DNA of 58,846 nucleotides from Phoronis australis (taxonomy: Eukaryota; Phoronida; Phoronidae): NCBI GenBank assembly GCA_002633005.1, contig NMRA01000158.1, positions 1 to 58,846 on the forward strand. Direction: 5' to 3'. Shown piece by piece: positions 32,191 through 44,375 of the stretch (the stretch's first letter is position 1; each line of letters opens with the position of its first letter). A program made the position numbers and the translations under genes. Below the pieces are notes generated by a model, which was given only the letters and a program-made list of their open reading frames with translations, had not been told where the DNA came from and searched no databases.

Positions 32191-33180
32191 ATGAATGAAA
32201 CTTATCCTGTCGAAATTTCGTATTTCCATGCATTTTATGGTTATACAAATCGACTTCAATAAATGTGTCCCCTATACACAATGAGTGGGCTTTGGTGAGA
32301 ATTATGGTCAAGCTGTGGGGTCAGGAAACTAACTTAAATTAAACTTTTATTGATTGTTTTATATTTCAGTTGATCAATGTTCTTGAATTATTCCCATCAA
32401 AAATCACTGCAGTGCAAAGCAGAGCAGGAAACTACATCGGGTGTTTTAATCTGCTTAAAATGGGTCTGGCCTGAAGATACCAGCCTTTGGCTGGGCACAT
32501 CCGATCACCTCAAACAGCGAAATTGGCCACCGACTTAACTTTTTATTTGCCACAGTAGGTGAGCAGATGGAGAGGGACTATTCTGAACAAAATTTTGAAA
32601 ACGTGGTCTTATTTAAGATGTCACTGAACAGTTAGAATGCAGCCACCTCCAATTTTCACTCCCAAAATATTAAGATTTTGATTACAAAGTATTTTAGGAT
32701 ACTGGAGCCACATTGGATAAGGACTTTAAGAAACTTGAACACAGGCACGTTCTCAGATAAGTTGCTGTTACTACAGCACAAACATGAAAAAAATATTTGT
32801 AAATAAATTGCAGCTTTAAACAAAGCAATACAACCGATGCACCTAAAAACAAGTTTGAACATAAAAACACTAGTAATTCCAAATTTATTATGTCACTTGA
32901 TACATGTACATCAAACATCGTCTACGGCCAACCAGCGCGCAGAAAGAAAATCTCATTTAACCTCAAATAGCTAAACCAATCAGCGCCATCTTGAGGCTTG
33001 GGTAGGAAATTCAAGCTTTTTTACTTGTAGATAGTTCGGAACACCACGCGATGCGCATGAAATCGCCATGCACGTTCAAGTCGAGGCCGTGTAGGTGAAG
33101 CATACACTTCTTGAAATGCCACGTTATCTTCATTTGCGAATGAAAAAACCGTGTTGCTAAATTCCTAGTTAAATTGGAAA
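32191..33180. other. No gene recognised; upstream region of the Ig gene
   Basis: Contains a YY1-like GCGCCATCTTG near 32984-32994, about 190 bp upstream of the signal-peptide exon. That could be part of its promoter. No TATA box stands out. Confidence 0.35.
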
Positions 33181-33232
33181 ATGACATCTCTGTTTACATA
33201 TATTTATTTTCTATTGAGTGGGATCCTTAAAG
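33181..33232 (+). CDS. Ig-like secreted or surface protein, signal-peptide exon
   Basis: ATG at 33181 opens MTSLFTYIYFLLSGILK, a short hydrophobic leader with little N-terminal charge. It ends at the strong donor AAAG|GTAAGT, in phase 1. The next plus-strand exon with a matching phase-1 acceptor is the Ig-like exon at 35389. The joined codon G+AT gives Asp, producing a leader followed by DVAISALRV. The intron between them is about 2.16 kb and carries two nested MITEs. Confidence 0.6.
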
Positions 33233-33365
33233 GTAAGTGTAGCTTAAATACGTTCATTTGTCATAAGGAAATCTGTAACAGTGCTTCAAATCAAAATCCG
33301 ACGCGCTATTGCGGTATAACCACTAACAGACTGTTGCGTTGACGGCGACTGCAACAGAACCAGGG

Positions 33366-33831
33366 CAGTGGCGGATCTAGGATACCATAAGGGGGGGGCA
33401 ACATGTTGCCTCGGGGAATTGGAAAAGCGCGATTGTAGATTGTATAAGCACAGGCCAGGGGCGGATCCAGAATTTTGAGTTAGGTGGCCAGGGCAGCATA
33501 TTAGCCAGGATTTTGTCCGTCAGACATTCGCACCTCCGAACTGCCCAATGGAATCTGGGAGAATTTTAAGGGGGCCATGGCCCCCTTGGCGCCCCTCTAA
33601 ATCCGCCACTGCAGGCCGCTTGAAAGTTGCGGGGCCGGATATGTGAACCTTCTGTTCGGAAAATGCATCGTTGGACTAAAAAAACGGAACTCGATTCCGC
33701 AGCGATCTGAGCCCCCCCATCCGCTACGTTTCTGGCAATCAGTAATTCCTCTCGCTTCACTCTGTTGCTGTTTCAGTTTGCTTCCGGCAGCCAGGGGGGC
33801 GGGCTCCCCGACCCCCATAAATCCGCTTATG
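33366..33831. mobile_element. hAT-like MITE, long family (copy 2), interrupted
   Basis: It starts CAGTGGCGGATCTAGG and ends AAATCCGCTTATG, with the 5-bp duplication CAGGG at 33361-33365 and 33832-33836. A short-family MITE (33456-33611 plus its own 5-bp duplication) is inserted inside it, so the net length is about 305 bp. It is intronic in the Ig gene. Confidence 0.85.
33456..33611. mobile_element. hAT-like MITE, short family (copy 3), nested
   Basis: It is in inverted orientation relative to 773-924, with ends CAGGGGCGGATCCAG and AAATCCGCCACTG. The duplication CAGGC flanks it at 33451-33455 and 33612-33616. The insertion lies inside the long-family MITE, so it is the younger event. Confidence 0.85.
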
Positions 33832-33836
33832 CAGGG

Positions 33837-35388
33837 GCCCATTTCATGAGACTTTCAAGTCTTAGATCTAAATCGGACTAATAGAAGACCAAAATTCCTC
33901 AACCCTGTTTCATGAAATTTCCCAACATGAGTTATATATTGTGTTTGCTTTAAACGGGCAAGTATTGACTTACGCTTGGCACACGTAGGTTTCTAGGGAG
34001 GCTATAGCCAGCCACCTTGTTGTATGAATACCATCGTCAAAATACAGCTGGTTACCACTGTGTGTTTTTATTCCATAGACCCCGAAATTGCACACAGCCA
34101 CAGTTGTTTTGCTCGTCGACTCGCCGTGAAACCTGTATCAGCATGTAGAGCTGAAGACGACCGGACGGGATGCATGCAAAATCTGGGAATCAAACGACCC
34201 TCACCCTGCCTGTTACAGCCGTTTAAATGAAAAACAATCTAAAAACGTCACTTTCTTGCGTAATCATTTCTAACAGTAGCAAAATTTCTAATGAAGTTCG
34301 GTTTTTCGGTATCAAAATTCTAAAAACTTATAATGAAGTGAAACCAGTTCCAATACTTTGTTGTGACGTGTACGCAACCTCGTGAAAGAACAACATTTGA
34401 TTGAAGAATCGGCGAAAAAAGAAACTGGCCAATAGGTGACGCAATATTTCATGGAGCCGAAAGCCGACGCAGAAGATTGCTCCACAACACTTTAGCAGCA
34501 GAATAACGGTTGAACGCCATTTTTTCCAAAAACAGAAAATACTTTTGTTTACTCAAACAGTTGTGCAGTTTTTAATGACACTAATTTTGTGTCATATTTT
34601 CTCTGATCGTTTTACCCACATCAGCGCAAAGCTGTATATTGAGTATACAACATTGTTCCAAGGATACACACAGTGGTATATAAGCTTCATACAGCCAGTC
34701 GTTTACAGAGCTGAGTATTGGCTGGCAGCTGGCTGGTTGGCTAGAGTCCATACTGCCCACAATCACACCAGTGTAAGTTGTTGATACGGACTGGTTGCAC
34801 GGGCAAATTTTCGTTTGACGATGACGACGTCTGGGTATCACTTTGTGTTGTTTTGGCTAAAACAGGTATGCTTTGTGACACGACATTCCACACTAAAATT
34901 TGAAGAACGCCACTTGATTGCACGCTAACTGAGTAGGACACTGACTTTACTCCCCCCACCACCAAATACGCCACTAGAAGCTAGAAGCAGCGCTCCAAGT
35001 GCATGATTTTTGACTTACGTTAGAGAATATCACTTTACTTTTGAATTATCAGTGAAATTAATTTACAACTCATAGAAAACTATTCAAAATTTGTTCAGAA
35101 TAAAATAGAGTTCCCTTTTAAGTTCTTTGGCTACAGACTGCGTTCACGATTTCCAAGGGATTACACCTGACTGATCGTTTAATTTCAGTGGAAGTAGACA
35201 GCTTTCAACAAAAAATTAAGTATGCAACACAATAATCGTTAGCTTTTACAAAATAGACTGTGTGGATTGATATGTCAAATGCTTTGCTGTCTTGCATTTG
35301 GCTCACAATAGCTACAGTAGGAACCAATGCGTCTGCATGGCATACATTGTTCAATTGTCTATAAATTCCTCCTCTTTTGCTTTTTCAG
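33837..35388. other. Intron of the Ig gene
   Basis: No exon or known repeat is recognised. Short ORFs on both strands are unsupported. Confidence 0.45.
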
Positions 35389-35757
35389 ATGTTGCAATTT
35401 CTGCCCTTCGTGTGACTGCAACTGATGAAGTCGTCGGTGTCAGCGGTGGAAATGCTACATTTAGGATTAGTATTGTTGTGGAAAGTGGTGAACACCTATA
35501 CTTTATCCAACTGGTTAAAATCTCAACAGATAGTGAAATATTTAACACTTATTACATTGGTCCACAGGGTCCAAGTTCGTTTGACGGAGCTTTTCACGTT
35601 AACTATTCATCTCGTGCTTCAACTGACTATTCTGCTGGAAAAACCGACTTCACAATCACTTTGTCACAGCTTACTTCTGATGATGAAGGACAGTACAAAG
35701 TGAATGTTCGTGGCAATGTGGGCATGAAATCTTCATATACCCGGCTTGTTGTAGACT
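35389..35757 (+). CDS. V-set-like immunoglobulin domain exon without the canonical cysteines
   Basis: This 369-nt phase 1-1 exon lies between CTTTTGCTTTTTCAG| and GTAGACT|GTAAGT and encodes about 123 residues. Ig features are a B-strand GGNATFRISIVV and an F-strand region LTSDDEGQYKVNV, matching D-x-G-x-Y. The final strand SSYTRLVVD is G-strand-like. The cysteines usually found in strands B and F are absent (Phe/Ser and Lys/Val positions instead), so there is no canonical disulfide. The only Cys codon forms at the exon boundary and depends on the next exon. A whole domain on one phase 1-1 exon is typical of Ig superfamily receptors. N-glycosylation sequons NAT and NYS are present. Ligand and family are unknown. 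Confidence 0.7.
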
Positions 35758-37349
35758 GTAAGTAGTGTTTTGGTGACATGGCTATGGTAATTTGTCGTTT
35801 ATTTTGCGTCAAAAATAATTGCCAAGATTGTCATTTTTCAATTTTGCAAAGGCTGATGAACTTGCTTTAAATATTAGAAATAGAACCAAATATTATTTTA
35901 TGACATCTGTACAGAACAAAAAGTTAATAACTGACTATGATTGGTTGATGAATTTGAGAAATTGATCTGTTTGTCTGCCATATTATGTGCTAAATAAATG
36001 AAGACTTAACATATTTGCTACAGAATGGAACCTGTAGTTAACTTTAAAAGCGATACCTTGCGTGTTTATTGTGGAAAAAAAACATTTTAGAGACCCACCG
36101 CATAGAAATTTGTCTACTACTTTTTGAATCTTCCGCCAGGCACAGAGCAGCTCCGTATGTACCCACAGTCCTTTCATTAACTGAGTGGCTATAATATTGG
36201 GTAGACTAGGAGTGCATGGAGCATAGAAAGATGCCGTTGAAAACGTTGAAGACAAAATTGTAGCTTTGATCCTGAGACAGTTCTTTGCGTCTGCGTGCAC
36301 ACGGTCGTTGAGAACGAATGCACCAAGTCCGAGTCTCCGCCCGGCAGGTTTATTTTTCAAGAACATAGCAAGTTGTGAAAATAGGTATATCCTCACAAAA
36401 CTTCATTGATTTCATCGTTTATTTGACGTTTCTCTGCTTCCATCACGAATCCATTTCGCGTTTTCACCACCGTCTCGATTTTTATTGTCTATTTTGTTTT
36501 TGGTTTCTAGATATCAGTCTCTATGGCGCGTACTTCATCTGTTGCGTATCGCAATGAACTATTGACCTACTTACTGCTGACTCCGCCTTTGACCTAGGTT
36601 GACTCGATTTACTGAAGTCTGACCATAGACTATAGTACATAATCTATGGTCTGGCTTGCAAATTGACCTATCGCAAGCTCCGCCCCTATGCGAAAAGTCA
36701 CGTGATACCAGACATTCGAACAAGATGTCAGAGGCAAATACACTGTCGATAAACGACGTTCCTGGTGGAATTGATGAGTGTTTTTGAACTATTTAAAAAC
36801 GCTTTGACAGAGACAAGAGGCGATGCTTTTCAACAGAGATTCGTACGTTCATGATATGGGAATTTTGTAAAGGTGACGATGAAAAAATAAGTGCTCGAGG
36901 AGCCAGCGAAAATCCGAAAAACCCCTCAGCCTCGGGGCCACCTTCACCTGACAAATGACAAGGCCACTGATACGATATGTTCATGTAAAACTGGGTTATG
37001 TACCTTAAAGTCGAATTATCTGTACAATCCCATAGAATTCATGAACTTTCGAATAAAATCTGTGAAGATTCACCGACATTTTTATTCTGTCGTCTGCTAA
37101 ATTTCGCCAAATGAAAAGTAGGTCACAACTGGTGGGACTCTGGAGTGAAGTAGGTCATAGATTACAGACAACACGTGCACTATAGTCTCTGACTAGGTCG
37201 ACTTGATAGCACTGTTTACGCTTTTCTAACGAAATATTTTGATAAAAAATTCAGGTTTATAGCTCAGGTACACACTCATCTCGTCCTAGGCAAACAGTTA
37301 GCTCCGGTAGGTCTAGGGCTGTGTCTAAGTCAATTTAATATCTGGAAAT
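35758..37349. other. Intronic or intergenic stretch
   Basis: I see no exon with good sites. A short inverted pair GACCATAGA/TCTATGGTC flanks 36630-36650. The ORFs are shadows. Confidence 0.35.
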
Positions 37350-37672
37350 CAGTGGCTGATCTAGGATACCACAGGGGGGCCAACATATGTTGCCTGGTGG
37401 CCGTGGAATTGGGCAATGTGCGATTGTATGTGCACAGGCGGCCCGAAAGTTACAGGGGCCAGGGATGTAGACCGTTGGACATTCTGTTCAGAAAATCTAT
37501 CGGTGGACTAAAAAAACAGGAACACTCCGCCGCGATCTGGGGTCTGAGCCCCCTCTTCCGCTACCAGTCCCAGTTACTGAACTCAATATTTCCTCACGCT
37601 TCATGCGCTTGCTCTTTCATTTTGCTTGCGGCAGCCAAGGGGGGGGGGCTGCCCCCCTAAATCCGCCCACTG
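37350..37672. mobile_element. hAT-like MITE, long family (copy 3)
   Basis: It starts CAGTGGCTGATCTAGG and ends AAATCCGCCCACTG, with an interior homologous to 3581-3912 and 33366-33831. The flanks GAAAT and AATTG do not form an obvious 5-bp duplication. The plus-strand ORF over it is an artefact. Confidence 0.75.
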
Positions 37673-38109
37673 AATTGTCCGTTTGCACCATTAAGACATT
37701 TAAATTAGGCCTACTCAAATTCTTTTTTAAAGCTTCATAAATCTAAATATCATGTTTGAACAACTTCAAAATGAGCTCTCTCTAACTCCGAGTCTACAGA
37801 CATAGTGTGTACTAGAGGTACACGTCAAAAAGTAATTCGACAGTTTATTTTTAGTGACAACAGCTCGACCAAGGCTTTGAGTTCTGGCAGTAATCCAGTG
37901 CCCTTCCCTGTGCCGATGAATCTCTGAATTTTGACTGGGAGAGAAGTTCAGTTGAACGCCAGCCTACGCTTTATGAATAACAAAAATGTACCTCTGATTA
38001 GAAACAACGTAATGTCCATTAGGTTGAAATAAATAAAAAACATAAACTAAAAATGTCCTTGAAAACAATTTTTGGGGACTACTGCTAGAGTGCTGAGATC
38101 CAGCAGGTG

Positions 38110-38293
38110 CCGAGACAAAGGCGGCCAGACGTAGGAAACTCGGGAGCCAAAATCTGAGATAGACCTGCACCATAGCCACCAAGCTGAAAAGTGCGTATCT
38201 TGGAACTAATATATTTGTGTTTATTATAGCCTTCGAGTTATCAAGCAACATCGCTAAGTTCAGCTGCTCGTGTGGCCGTACGGTTTGATCCAT
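38110..38293 (-). CDS. Possible N-terminal coding exon, unknown protein
   Basis: ATG at 38293 opens MDQTVRPHEQLNLAMLLDNS, then KAIINTNILVPRYALFSLVA and a hydrophobic stretch. A donor-like TGCAG|GTCTAT lies after about 43 codons, while the frame stays open for 109. The start context and composition are reasonable, but there is no family match and no partner exon. It would lie antisense within the Ig gene's intron. It could equally be chance. Confidence 0.25.
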
Positions 38294-38299
38294 AGTTTA

Positions 38300-39540
38300 C
38301 GCTTTTCAACATCATTTTTCGGCTTAGGACATGCCAAAAAATGACGGGATATTATTCTGAAGCAGCATAACGGCTGTCGGTGCTACACACGCCATATCAA
38401 CATCGTTTCCCCATTCTTAGCGAACAATTTCTTGAGCTATAGACTTAAGTAAGTTTTACTCGATTACATGTCGTTTGTCGGGTAAAATGGCGGCTTGGAA
38501 ACGCAGACGAAGGTGTGCCAAGAGTGCTGCGTTCTGATTGGTCAATTAAGCCGTCCGTCATAATCCTCGCGATAGGTCAATTATAAACGGTTTAGCAATA
38601 ATTAAGTTAAGTACCCACTTTCAATGCATTTGACATTGGGAGCGAATGTCGAAATAACGAACACTGTTAAGCATGTAAAGGTTATATTGACGAAAAAACA
38701 CCGAATGATCGTGCGAAAACCGAGAGATTTTTAAACTTTTGGCATTTTCTCGGCTTCGGCAAATCAACAAAATTTCAAATTAGGAATGCGAATTCTCGAG
38801 CACGTTTCGGTGGATTTCACTGAAACTGTCCAATTTCAGTAAATATGTATAACTCTCAAAAACACTGTTTAAACCCTTAAATTTGTTGTACTGCGCCATA
38901 GACGAATAAGACTGCTATTTTTTCACAAAAATGTCCTGTGTTTTACGAGCTAATTTGACGTAGGAAACAAACTAATTGAGTACTCAAAAATTTTTAACAG
39001 CGTTTTTCTGAAGATATCGGTAACTTTTCGTTTAAAGAAGGTTTCCATTAAATCGACTATTGGGTGTTTATGGCACCTTTGTTAAAAAGGAATCTTTGAT
39101 TTCAAATTAGTACTCCAGATATTTCTATTTATAGATTAGAAAAAGGCTGATTAACCACAAGAGCATACATTTTCAGATCGCTCCAGTGACTTCGTTTTGT
39201 TTCATTTATCGTGGATAACCTACTTTTTAAAGAAATCAATGAAGGGCGCTTACTACAGAAGTTTTATCGGTAACGATAATACTCAAAAATAGTTAATTAT
39301 TAATCCTAATACACATTTTTGAGGCTTTCAGTCAAACAATCCACGGTATAGTATTCATGACAAACTAATATGTAGCGACCTTACCCAAACTAGTAAAACC
39401 AGACGATCCTTAANTCAGTTAACCTCTGATGCTTTTCTGTGTGCCTCGTTCGTACCGAAGTAACCATTATTTACTAAAAAAGTGACACTTAAGCTCACTG
39501 GGTACGTCACAGTCGTCTGCCATTTTGGTGTAAATTCTCG
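38300..39540. other. No gene recognised
   Basis: AT-rich sequence with an N at 39414. The words AATTGACCTATCGC (about 36660) and GCGATAGGTCAATT (about 38570) are inverted copies of each other, which suggests a degraded repeat. Confidence 0.35.
39414..39414. other. Single N: probable contig join
   Basis: I see no duplicated flanks here, unlike 13103 and 17971. Order across it cannot be verified from sequence. Confidence 0.7.
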
Positions 39541-39557
39541 TTCTCGATCGCCTTCGT

Positions 39558-39654
39558 CTACTGGCGTAGATGAAGTAATATCTCACTCCGCATTATTCCG
39601 AGTATCGATACGCTGATTAATGTCTCGTGGGACATTACTTCATGTACGCCACTC
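39558..39654. repeat. Small palindromic repeat (copy 1)
   Basis: CTGGCGTAGATGAAGTAATA on the left pairs with TATTACTTCATGTACGCCA-like sequence on the right (ACATTACTTCATGTACGCCA). A related copy lies at 48239-48362. Confidence 0.7.
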
Positions 39655-39659
39655 TCGGT

Positions 39660-40400
39660 AGTTTTTGTCTGGACATTTCATTGGCTGTGTGCAAGGATGT
39701 CTTTTATATAACTTTTACAGCCAAACCTACAGCACACTCTGTGAATAGAGCAACCCGTAAAGATACGAGTAAGCTTAAATTACAGTTTTATTGCATCATA
39801 CCGCACTGGTCCGGGTCTGTGCTCAGCTGGGTTATAAATATGACAGTACATTCAATGAAAATGTAGGAAAGGTGATTAGCTGAAGATGAGCGTTAGTCAG
39901 GACGAGTAGGGTATAGCCAGAGTGTTGCCATGTTTCCAGCGGCCATCTTGTTTTACTCTATTCAGACATGCTGTTGAAGTAATTTGGGATTTAACTACCT
40001 TTCTCATTGCCAAAAAAATCTGATTGCACTTTGAGAAGCAAATACGGCTTTTAAATTGCTGCCAATGCTCAGGTTTCCAATCGATCTTGTTTTGAGGAAG
40101 AGAATTTACGTCGGATGATAGTAATTTAGATTACATTCCAATGCCTAAAAATACGGATTCAATCAAGGAAACATGTCGATGTCTGTAAAATGTTTATTTT
40201 GTTTACCGTTTCATGTATTATACAAAGGGCACTTCTGTTAATTATTCATTGAATGATCTCACTCAGCTCTAAACGATTCCATTACCTGCCTAAGCACTCA
40301 AATTTTGACAGATATCCTTCAAATCTAAACGGCTTCTCTTCATTGCAATTGAATTGAAAGGTCCAAATTTTAACGCCGGCTAATCTATCTGCCCGACCGT
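39660..40400. other. No gene recognised
   Basis: Intronic or intergenic sequence with one short unsupported ORF (39627-39866). Confidence 0.35.
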
Positions 40401-40404
40401 TTAT

Positions 40405-40426
40405 AATCATCATCATCATCATCATT
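40405..40426. repeat. (ATC)n microsatellite
   Basis: About seven ATC units followed by ATTTATTGTACAT. The combination resembles the 3' tail of some LINEs or SINEs, but no coding remnant adjoins it. Confidence 0.8.
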
Positions 40427-40429
40427 TAT

Positions 40430-42211
40430 TGTACATCGTAGGCTTTACCTACTCTAACAAAAATACATACATGAAAATTCAAATGGTATATTCAGAGTAT
40501 TTACGTGGAGAGCAGCTCTTCTCTTAAATTTCACCCAGACAGCATATGCCGCATATTCTCTCACTTCTATGGATACCCATATGCCTCCCTTTCTCTATAT
40601 TAAGTGAGTGAAATTGCGCAAGTATTCTTCTCTAATAAGCGCTTAAACAATTCACATATTGCTCGCTAAAAAGATCACGTTTAATAAGACTATAAAATTC
40701 GTGTTTATTTGAGCTACCTATTTCCAGTTGCCATTCCTGTAGGCCACAATCCAATAATCTCTACTTGATTACCATAATAACCGTTTATAGGATGGTCATG
40801 AAATTTTTAGAGAGAGCATAGCTACATGTAAATGTAATCTTGATTATCTGATGTATCTCACTGTTGTTGAGTTCCACTGCAACAGTGTAAATTTCCTTTG
40901 TGGGTGCTTAATAATCTTTCAAGTTCCACTATAAATCTCTATGGTGTTTGGCATATGTGTACTAATGAAAGAGAGAGTAGCACTTACCTTTGGACATCTA
41001 GAATGTACACGTACTGTAAGTCCCGGCGGCCTTCTTTACAATTGTATGCTCACACATGTGTATGTAGATTCATGGGTGCACTCGGTCGTCATCTCCATAC
41101 ATCCGGTTGGCTGGTGTCGGCAGTCTGATTGGCTGTAACTCTGACACTTTTTCATGGATTTTGGTGAATTTTGTACATATGACGGATTGGATGACACGAC
41201 ACATTTTCGGACCTATTTTTCTACCGTTAGTGTCGACTTGTATGTTATTCTGTACCTTGAAGTTCCTTGACATGTGTCCTTTAAATTCGGCGTATACGAA
41301 TATGCGATTCTGTTATAGAGACGACGACACCAACGTATACTGACGTATTCTGCACCGCCTGTGGCCATTTTTATTTCATTTCGTTATTCAGAGTCCGTTT
41401 CTTTCCGTCTATCTTCAAGGATATTTACGAAACTTTTAAGTTGAAACACGTGTAGATGGTCACGACTGATGTAGCTTTTTGGACGTGTTCAACTTCTCCG
41501 GCGCCTCCAATGGCAATGTACCTCATTTTTTTCCAATACCTTTGATTCATCTACACGAATGTGTTAATTGAAGAGGATACAGGTGACCTTCATTTTGGGA
41601 CGTGTCCATTTATTGTTGTACTTGAAGGATATTTGTGAAACATTGTGAACACATGTTCCAGTTCATGTATTCTCAAGTTTGGCAAACAATCTCAAATTGT
41701 CCTTGGTTGCAAATATTATTAACCCCTAATACATAGTGCAGGAATGTTGTGTTTTTATCCACGATTCACAATACTTGTGTCGGCAGGTGGAGTTTCACGC
41801 TTCCGAGCCGTTTACATTTGGCGGCTGCTCCTTTGCTTGTTATCAAAGTAGCGAAACTTATCGAAAATCATTGTGGTATTCTGAGAAGGTCTTTTTATGA
41901 ACAAATTTAACAGGTTTTCGTAGACTGTCACGTGTCCACAAGTTCTTTTTCTCTGCCATGGGGCTGCTGCAGAGGCGAGCTTTCAAGATCCGGTTGCTGG
42001 TGTTGCCACCAAGTCAAACAGGTAGTCCGGCCAGCCAAGACACCTAAATTTACTGAATGTCTTTGCACAAACGCTTAATTTCGTATAGTTTTAGCAAAGT
42101 GCACATGTTACACAGTAACCATTCACCGCGTGGGCCTTAATTTCCCCGCGAATAGACTTTAACTCAAGGAAAAGAATACTTAATATCCTAGAACTATACT
42201 GTGATTTACAG
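40430..42211. other. Intronic stretch with degenerate repeats
   Basis: Contains diverged units of the type seen at 24784-25430, for example TATCTTCAAGGATATTTACG near 41410. It also contains GCTGTAACTCTGACAC near 41126, which recurs at about 42547 and 44703 in the duplicated cassette region. An exon-like segment at about 41972-42018 did not fit the required phases. Confidence 0.45.
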
Positions 42212-42247
42212 ATACCATAAAACCAACTGGAAATGGAGATGGTGGAG
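42212..42247 (+). CDS. 36-nt linker cassette exon 1
   Basis: Acceptor GTGATTTACAG| and donor GGAG|GTATGT bracket exactly 36 nt in phase 1-1, encoding TIKPTGNGDGG with split codons at both ends. It matches the exit phase of the Ig exon. The Gly/Pro/Thr composition suggests a flexible, possibly O-glycosylated linker. Two homologous exons follow, each in a duplicated intron context. Confidence 0.65.
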
Positions 42248-42763
42248 GTATGTCGACATTTTGAAAATAACCGATGTGATACTGTAGGCAAATGCCGCTT
42301 TCTCGGCAAGTACTAAGACAGTCGTTTTCTTATCGACAAACTTGTGTGGTTGCTCCAAACTGCAAATCTCTTACGAATTCACTTTTTACATATGAGCTGT
42401 CCTGGGATCACATCTATGCACACATGACTTATGCAGCATTGCCTTAATCGAGTTTAATCCTGCTTGAACTACTTAAGCACTTTTAAAAACATTTATTCCA
42501 AATAATTCGGAAGTGGTGCAAGGAATTGGGAAACTAGAATATCGTTTAGCTGTAACTCCGACGGTACTGTGCACCGAAGGATGTTTACTGCGAAACGCTG
42601 TTACCTTCCCTTTATGCGAACTTTGTTTTTATTGATTTTTACTCTGATGTATTTATAGTCCAAAAATGATAGACTTATAAGAACGGGGATACAGCATAAT
42701 ATAACATTTTCCCGCGAATCAACTTTCACTTAAGGGAATGAATAGTTATCGTATGATTTATAG

Positions 42764-42799
42764 ATACCATGAAGCCAACTGGTAATGGAGAAGGCGGAG
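42764..42799 (+). CDS. 36-nt linker cassette exon 2
   Basis: Acceptor ATGATTTATAG| and donor GGAG|GTATAT bracket 36 nt in phase 1-1, encoding TMKPTGNGEGG. It differs from cassette 1 mainly at synonymous or conservative positions. The downstream intron sequence (AACCGATGTGATAC, TTTCTCGGCAAGTACTAA, GTGTGGTTGCTCCAAAC) is shared with cassette 1. Confidence 0.65.
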
Positions 42800-44375
42800 G
42801 TATATCAATATTTTAAAATTAACCGATGTGATACCGTAGAGCTTAACAGTTAAAAATAGACAAAATGCCACTTTCTCGGCAAGTACTAACACCGTTGTTT
42901 TCTTTTCGACGAAATATGTGTGGTTGCTCCAAACCGCAAATCTCTTACGAATTCACTTTTCCAGAGGAGCTGTGCTGTGATCATTTCCGTGGAAAACAGC
43001 ACACATGAATTGCGCTGCATTGCTTTAATCCTGTTCTAACTATTTTGGCTTTTACTCCAATTTTTTCGAAAATGGACAGCTTCAATTACTGTGGCGCCCT
43101 CCTACTGCAATACTTATTTGTTTTGCCTCGTTTCTACCAAGTTCTTTGATTGATCTGCTGGTAATCTACTATACATATGTTCCAGTTACGAAATGAGAGT
43201 ACACTGCACGCCTGACCTTCATTTTAATCACGCTTTAAGTAACTTTATACAAACGTATTTCTTTGAATTTACAAGTTTGCGAAATCCTTACGTTTGTGCT
43301 TGTTTGCAAATATCATCACCTCCAATATATCATAGATTATTGACCTGGAGACTGGTAATAGAATTCTCCTCTTTCCCCGAAAGTAGAAAGCGCGTTGTTT
43401 TCATTGACCTAATTTTTGGGATGTGAGACTTTATTTCACATGTCGAGTGGTATTGCTTTAGAAATATTCCAGGTTTTAACCGTTTAAAAATACCGGGAAT
43501 TGAAAAATATCTCCAAGAAATTGCATTCTTCTCGGTTCAAAATTAAGGCGAACGACTCGTTTTTATCCATTCGATCCGCATTTTCTTATCTTTGACTGAT
43601 GTCGGGAATTTAAACAAATTAACATCACTTATCCACGGATATTTGGCTAGTTTATCCAACTTTCACCCAACGGAGATGCAGCCCTCAGCACATAAGAAAT
43701 ACCTCGCTGAAAGTGAGAGGGCGCGTAGGGTAAAGATTACGATAATAACAAAAAGAACATGTGGATGTCTAATGGCATGAAAACGCCAGGCTACAATAGT
43801 GTTTGACGGAAATTGCTATATTATGGGTAAATGTAGCAAGATTCTAGTGTCACTGTGTATTACGGACCGCCTTATTGCTTTTTACTCCGTGTTTCTCTCA
43901 ACACGAATTGTGTCATCAACAGTATACGGATTTTCATGCCTCAGTGCCGTTTTCATTCCCCGCTACAATTTCATGTACGTGCTATAAAAGCACTGAAACT
44001 CATCACTCCATACTGTGGTGTCATATGTTTGACTTCTCTGTGAACAAGCTTCATAGGTTTTGCTAGATCGTCATTTAAACGTTAATTACAGTGTTCCAGT
44101 CATTGGAGTCGCTTCGGTGGCATACGTCCAGTAGTTTCAAGAATGAACTGATGTTGTTTCTGCTAATCACACATTTTTGAATGCCTCTAGTAACAACTTT
44201 GAACTCCACCTCTTTCAATTTAGTACAAACTAGAAAAAGTAGACATCCCACGCATGTCGTTTTTGTGACATGACTGTAAACAGGTAGTGTAGTTTCGCCA
44301 CTCGGGTCTTTATATGTCTCGAGCGCCAACATTCAGGCATGAATACTTATTGTGAAACTATGTTATGATTTACAG

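Noticed and set aside
41972-42018. Extra exon upstream of the linker cassettes
   Set aside because: Acceptor GCTGCTGCAG and donor ACAG|GTAGTC exist, but the segment leaves phase 2, breaking the otherwise constant phase-1 pattern.
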